A DNA stretch of 64,000 bases from JBBRHH01 sp963788015. Its GTDB lineage: Bacteria > Planctomycetota > Phycisphaerae > Tepidisphaerales > Tepidisphaeraceae. The notes beneath the pieces are model-generated. The model did no database searches. It worked only from the letters and a program-made list of their open reading frames with translations, and was not told the DNA's origin. A program made the translations under genes and the position numbers. Numbering within the stretch: the stretch's first letter is position 1; each line of letters begins with the position of its first letter. The DNA is taken from positions 372,001 through 436,000 of the forward strand of contig CAWBEY010000010.1 in the NCBI GenBank assembly GCA_963788015.1, given 5' to 3'. Shown here piece after piece: positions 59,721 to 64,000 of this stretch.

Positions 59721-60866
59721 GGGTTCGGTTCGTTTCAAATTGGCTTTCGCCACAGGGCAAGGAGCAGGAGACGATTGTACCGCGCCCGCGCGGGTTTGGT
59801 TTGACCTGGAGGGTTGCGCCGATCATGCGTGCGCGGTAACCCATGATCTGCATGCCCATTCCGGGCGGGCGCTGGCCGGCATCAGGGAGGCCCGCCCCGT
59901 TGTCCTCGATGGAGAGATGCAGTTGATTCTCATGGCGGGCCAGGCTGATGGTGAGCTGGTTGGCCCGGGCGTGCTTCACGGCGTTGTTGGCCGCTTCCTG
60001 GGCGATGCGATACAGGTGGGTGGCGACATTGTGGTCGGCAAGGCTGACGGATTCATGACACTCGAAACGGCAGCGAAGTTTCGATGCCTGCTGGATATCA
60101 CCCGCCATTTGCTGAAGCGCGGCGGCGAGGCCGTCGGCTTCGAGCTTCACGGGATACAGGCCGCGCGCGACGCCGCGAGCCTGCGTGATCGCGTGGTCGA
60201 TCAGATTGGCGATTCGGACAACGTCGTTTCGCTCAGCCGCGCCTCTCCTCGCGAGTTTTTGTTCGAGCGACTGGGTGGCGTAGGCAACGGCGGCGAGCTG
60301 CTGGCAGAGGCCGTCGTGAAGGTCCTGGCCAATGCGCAACTGCTCCTCGCCACTGATCTCAAGGACCTGACGCTCCAGGCGGCGGCGGTCGGTAATGTCG
60401 CGGATGATGCCGGTAAAGATGGTGCGCTGGCCGAGGTGGATTTCGCTGACGGCAAGCTCCATGGGGAAGGTGGAGGCGTCTTTGCGGCGGCCAACCACTT
60501 CCCGGCCGATGCCGATGATGCGGGCGACGCCGGTGCGGCGGTAGTTGCGCATGTAGGTGTCGTGCGCACTTCGATACGGCTCGGGCATCAGAAGGCTTAC
60601 ATTGCAACCGAGCAGTTCGCTGGCGTCATAGCCAAAGAGGCGCTGGGCGGCGGGATTGAGGGACAGCACCAGGCCTTTTTCATCAATCGTGAGGATGGCA
60701 TCGACTGCGGTGGTGAGAATGGCGCGCATCCGTGCTTCGCTTTCGCACAGGCGCTCTGGGCGTGGCGTGCATCAAGGGAGAGGGACGGCTCATCCTCGTG
60801 AAGCGGTGCCTTGCTGGGAAGCTGAGGCGGATGGGGAACTGAGAATGATGGGCGTGGTCGTCGCAT
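59644..60866 (-). CDS. PAS-domain sensor histidine kinase, NarX/LiaS-type (frame break near 60762)
   Basis: The frame from ATG 60866 switches near 60762, before 'LCESEARMRAILTTAVDAIL'. A PAS domain follows ('NPAAQRLFGYDASELLGCNV', 'ITDRRRLERQVLE'), then the HisKA_3 domain with 'QDLHDGLCQQLAAVAYATQ' and the ATPase domain with 'QEAANNAVKHARANQLTI', 'EDNGAGLPDAGQR' and 'GMGMQIMGYRARMIG'. It has no membrane helix, so it senses a cytoplasmic signal. The frame as read runs 77 bases into the regulator gene; the natural end may be near 59745, with one more indel hiding it. Confidence 0.85.
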
Positions 60867-61145
60867 TCAGGGTTTGACCTTAGGAATGGCAGTATAAGGG
60901 ATGGAATCAAGACATTGGCTGCCTTAACGGCGAAATGCAGAGGGGCGGCATAGTCGGCATAGATGGAATGGCCCGGTTATGTAGCGCCGGTTGCAGGATT
61001 TTGCAGTGGGATTGGAACAGAGGATGCTGTGCGCAGCTTGATTTAGGGATGGGGTGGGGCTAACTTCGGCGGGCCGGAATTCACGGCTTTTTTCCCGAAA
61101 GTCCGGCAACAACCAGCACGCTGTAACGCTGAAGGAGAGGGTTCA

Positions 61146-63670
61146 TGGAGAATGAGAAAACACGGGCGCACAAATTCGTTCTAAACACAAGACTCGCCCC
61201 CAGCCTCTCCTCGAAGGACTCGAGTTCCGTCGCCTGTTCGCGGCCATTCATGTGACCAACACCCTGGACGATGAAAACCCCGGCTCGCTGCGCTATGCGA
61301 TTGAGCAGTCGAACCTGAGCACGGGCGTTGTCGACACCATCGATTTCCAATTGGGCGGCAGTCAGACGATTGCGCCCTCTGTTGCACTGCCCGCGATCAC
61401 CGATCCAGTGACAATTGACGGATCGGTGAACGGGTCCCCATTTGTCGAGCTGGACGGGGAGAACATCACCGATCCCAACATCGACGGCCTGGACATCACG
61501 GCCGGCAATTCCACGATCCAGGGGCTGATTATCAACCGCTTTTCCGGCGATGGCATCGGCATCACCGGCGCTGACAGCAACATCATCCAGAACAACTTCA
61601 TCGGAACCGATACCGCCGGCACCAGCGCCTCCGCCAACGGCGGCGACGGCGTGGGCATTATCGACAGCAACGAAAATCAAATCCTCAACAACACCATCTC
61701 AGGCAACACCGGAAACGGCGTCTATATTGCGGGCCTATCAGGTTCCAACACCGTCGCAGGCAATAACATTGGCAACAATGTCACCGGGTCGGCGAAGGTA
61801 GCGAACGGCGGAGATGGCGTACTGCTGGCCAACGCAACCGACACCACCATCGGCGGCACCGGTATCCAGAATACAATCTCCGGCAACGCTCTAAACGGCA
61901 TCGAAATCCAGGTGACACCCGGTTTCACCGGCAGCGGAAACCATATTTCAAACAATTCCATTGGACTCAACTCCGGCGGCAACTCAGTCATTGCCAACGG
62001 AAACGACGGCATCCTCCTGTCCGGCCCCGATACATTGGTCGATGGCGAAAATGCCATCAGCGGCAATACCGCCAACGGCATTGAAATCCTTGCCAATTCA
62101 GACTTCCCCAACGCGCAGGGGAACATGATCGAAGGCAACTTCATCGGGACCGATTTTGGCGGTACGAAGAAGTTTGGAAACGGCGCAAACGGCATATTAA
62201 TCACCGCCAATGATCCGGGGCAGGCCGGGAACAACGTTATCGGCGGGACGGATGCTGGTTCTGGAAATGTGATCGCCTACAACGCAGCCAACGGCGTGGC
62301 GCTCGCCAAGGGCAGCCCGGCCGGCACCAACAGCGGCAACACCATCCAGGGCAACTCGATCTTCTCCAACGGAAAAATCGGCATCGACCTTGGCAACGAC
62401 GGCGTGACCGGCAACGACAACAAGGACACCGATGTCGGCGTGAACGATCTCCAGAACACGCCGCTCATCACGTCCACAACAGCCAACGCCAGCAACAACA
62501 CCATCACCGGCACCTTAAACAGCACGCCCAGTTCGCACTTCGTGGTCCAGGTCTTCTCCAACGCCGTAGACGCGCAGGCGGCCGGCGCTACCAAGCAGGG
62601 GACGACGTACCTGGGCCAGATGGACGTCAACACCGACACCAACGGCAACGGATCGTTTACGCTGAACACGGCCAAAGGCATCACCACCAGCGACTACATC
62701 ACCGCCACCGCAACCGACGACGATGGCAACACCTCGGAATTCTCGGCCGGCGTCAAAGGCGGAACGCAATTGCCCCCGCCCGCAAGCATCACGATCTATG
62801 GAAATCCCATCAGCGGCGTGGAAGGGACAACCCTAAACAACGTGCAGTTGGGCACGTTCACCGATTCGCGCACGGTGGCGCAGGCAAATCAGTTCACAGT
62901 CAACATCGATTGGGGCGACGGCCACAAATCGACGGGAACTGTGCAGGCCAACGGCAGCTCGTTCAAATTTTTCGGTACCAACACCTTCCTGGAAGAATCA
63001 CAATACAACGTGGTCGTGACGATCAAGGACAACGTCAACGCAAGCTCGCGCATGGCGACGATCATGGCGACCATCGCCGACGCACCGCTGACGGCCATTC
63101 CCAAGACCTTCAACCCTACGCAAAACGTGCAATTCAGCGGCGTGATCGGCAGCTTCTCCGATGGCAACCCCAATGCCGTCGCGTCAGAATTTGGCATGCC
63201 GAGCATCGTGTGGGGCGACGGCCACGTCACCAACGGCTCGATCGTCAAGTCCGGCAGCGTGTTCAATGTGATGGGCACCAACACCTATGCCACCACCGGC
63301 ACGTTCGGCGTAAAAATTTCCGCCAAGGACGTGGGCGGGAGCACCACAACCATCAACTCCACGGCCAAGGTGGCCGGCGCAGGCATTACCGCCAACGGCA
63401 GCCCCTTCACCACCACGCACGGCCAGCCGTTTAACGCCCGTGTGGCCACGTTCAGTAGCGGCAATCCCAACGCCACGGCCGGCCAGTTCAGCGTGTCGAT
63501 CCTGTGGGGTGACGGCCCCAACTCCAGCAACGGTTCGGTCACAAAATCCGGGAGCATTTTCAACGCATTCGGCGGGCACACCTACGCAAGGCCGGCACGT
63601 ATACGGTGACGGTGACAATCAAAGACGCCAACTCCACGACCACCACGCACACGACGGCAACTGTGAAATA
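61146..63670 (+). CDS. Secreted right-handed beta-helix protein with planctomycete-type N-terminal motif (two frame breaks)
   Basis: ATG 61146 has AAGGAGAGG upstream. Near 61195 the frame changes to 'LLEGLEFRRLFAAIHVTN', resembling the 'LExxRRLFA' start motif of large planctomycete secreted proteins, followed by 'TLDDENPGSLRYAIEQSN'. A beta-helix of repeats such as 'NQILNNTISGNTGNGVYIAG' fills residues about 90-430, and two or three Ig/PKD-like modules with 'SIVWGDGHVTNG' follow. Near 63580 the frame changes again to 'AGTYTVTVTIKDAN', stop 63668-63670. It is about 841 residues, probably a cell-surface protein. The ligand is unknown. Confidence 0.82.
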
Positions 63671-63762
63671 GCCAGCGCATCGCAATTGACGCATCGGGCC
63701 TGTTCTTCCGGTAATCTTGGAATGTAAATCACTTTCCAACGATTGCAGAAGAAGGACAGACC

Positions 63763-64000
63763 ATGCCTTACATTTTCAAACATCGTCGGCCGCCCGAGCC
63801 TTGGGCCGAATTTCGCAAACCCCTGCAGCGTCGCCTCTGGCTGAAGCCGCTTTTGTACAGCGATTGGCTGGCCGAGTGGGGCGCTTACGGGCTCAGCCGG
63901 TGGTCCTTCCTGGAACTGCTGGAATACGCGGGAAGCTTTTCGATCCTGATCGCCGTGATATTTTATTTCCTGGATGCACCGGCCCGAACGCAGCAGAAGC
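63763..64000 (+). CDS. Putative pentapeptide-repeat membrane protein, N-terminal part (partial)
   Basis: ATG 63763 follows AAGGACAG. The visible 79 residues begin 'MPYIFKHRRPPEPWAEFRK' and contain a hydrophobic segment, 'LEYAGSFSILIAVIFYFLD'. This resembles the N-terminal part of planctomycete membrane proteins that continue with pentapeptide repeats. The remainder is outside the window, so the assignment is only a suggestion. Confidence 0.5.
   Translation, partial: MPYIFKHRRPPEPWAEFRKPLQRRLWLKPLLYSDWLAEWGAYGLSRWSFLELLEYAGSFSILIAVIFYFLDAPARTQQK

Overview
The window looks like chromosomal DNA of a high-GC planctomycete, most likely class Phycisphaerae. This is inferred from the style of the proteins, not from a marker gene. 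The clues are a secreted beta-helix protein whose N-terminus resembles the planctomycete 'LExxRRLFA' motif, a phosphatase-kinase fusion, a cyclase-WD40 fusion, a stand-alone lasso-type leader peptide and short operons on both strands. I saw no rRNA, tRNA, CRISPR array, transposase or phage gene.

More than twenty otherwise well-conserved genes change reading frame once or more, about 40 breaks in 64 kb. They include gspE/pilB-like, gspF/pilC-like, manC-like, S41 protease, TolC, NRAMP and P-type ATPase genes. Most breaks sit in short runs such as CC, GGGG or CGCG, and some compensate each other within 60 bases. I read them as uncorrected assembly or sequencing indels and annotate each such gene as one CDS with its break positions. 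ilvD, glnA, proC, tsaD, ruvX and others are intact.

Layout: 0-7 kb carries an ArsR-methyltransferase fusion (cut by the left edge), ruvX, manC, a membrane protein, an MFS carrier and a sigma-54 activator. 6.8-10.6 kb is an AT-richer, probably acquired NACHT-LRR gene, a bacterial NLR-like candidate defence gene. 11-13 kb is a cyclase with WD40 repeats. 13-14 kb is a gene-poor region with paired inverted repeats, dispersed repeats and a G-rich tract. 14-22 kb holds ilvD, a lipoprotein, an exported nitrilase-family enzyme, proC, glnA and a SEC-C protein. 22-25.4 kb is a STAS protein with type II secretion/type IV pilus ATPase and platform genes. 25.6-30.2 kb has small envelope proteins, a VWA protein, ahpD and a PP2C-kinase fusion. 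30.4-36.2 kb is an outer-membrane protein, a cupredoxin-like protein, a hybrid histidine kinase and an HD-GYP response regulator. 36.2-38.6 kb holds tsaD and an S41 protease. 38.8-44.8 kb is a TetR-regulated DevBCA-like efflux operon with TolC, interrupted by a toxin-antitoxin-like pair. 45-51.6 kb holds small zinc and KGG proteins, a ThiF enzyme, an acyltransferase, a divergent mntH-USP/mntR pair and erpA. 51.8-56 kb holds a YmdB-type phosphoesterase, the RiPP-like leader peptide, a Cys-rich protein and a Zn/Cd P-type ATPase. 56-60.9 kb is a stress-type cluster (HypB-like GTPase, cytidylate-kinase-like protein, USP-YbaK fusion, CBM48 protein, NarL regulator, PAS kinase). The right end carries the secreted beta-helix protein and a truncated gene.

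The most interesting items are the NACHT-LRR protein, the ART-like toxin pair inside the efflux operon, the orphan lasso-type leader peptide, the apparently leaderless promoters of the tetR-like and mntH genes with palindromes on top of them, and the twin GTTGCGCA-N14-CGCGCAAC sites.
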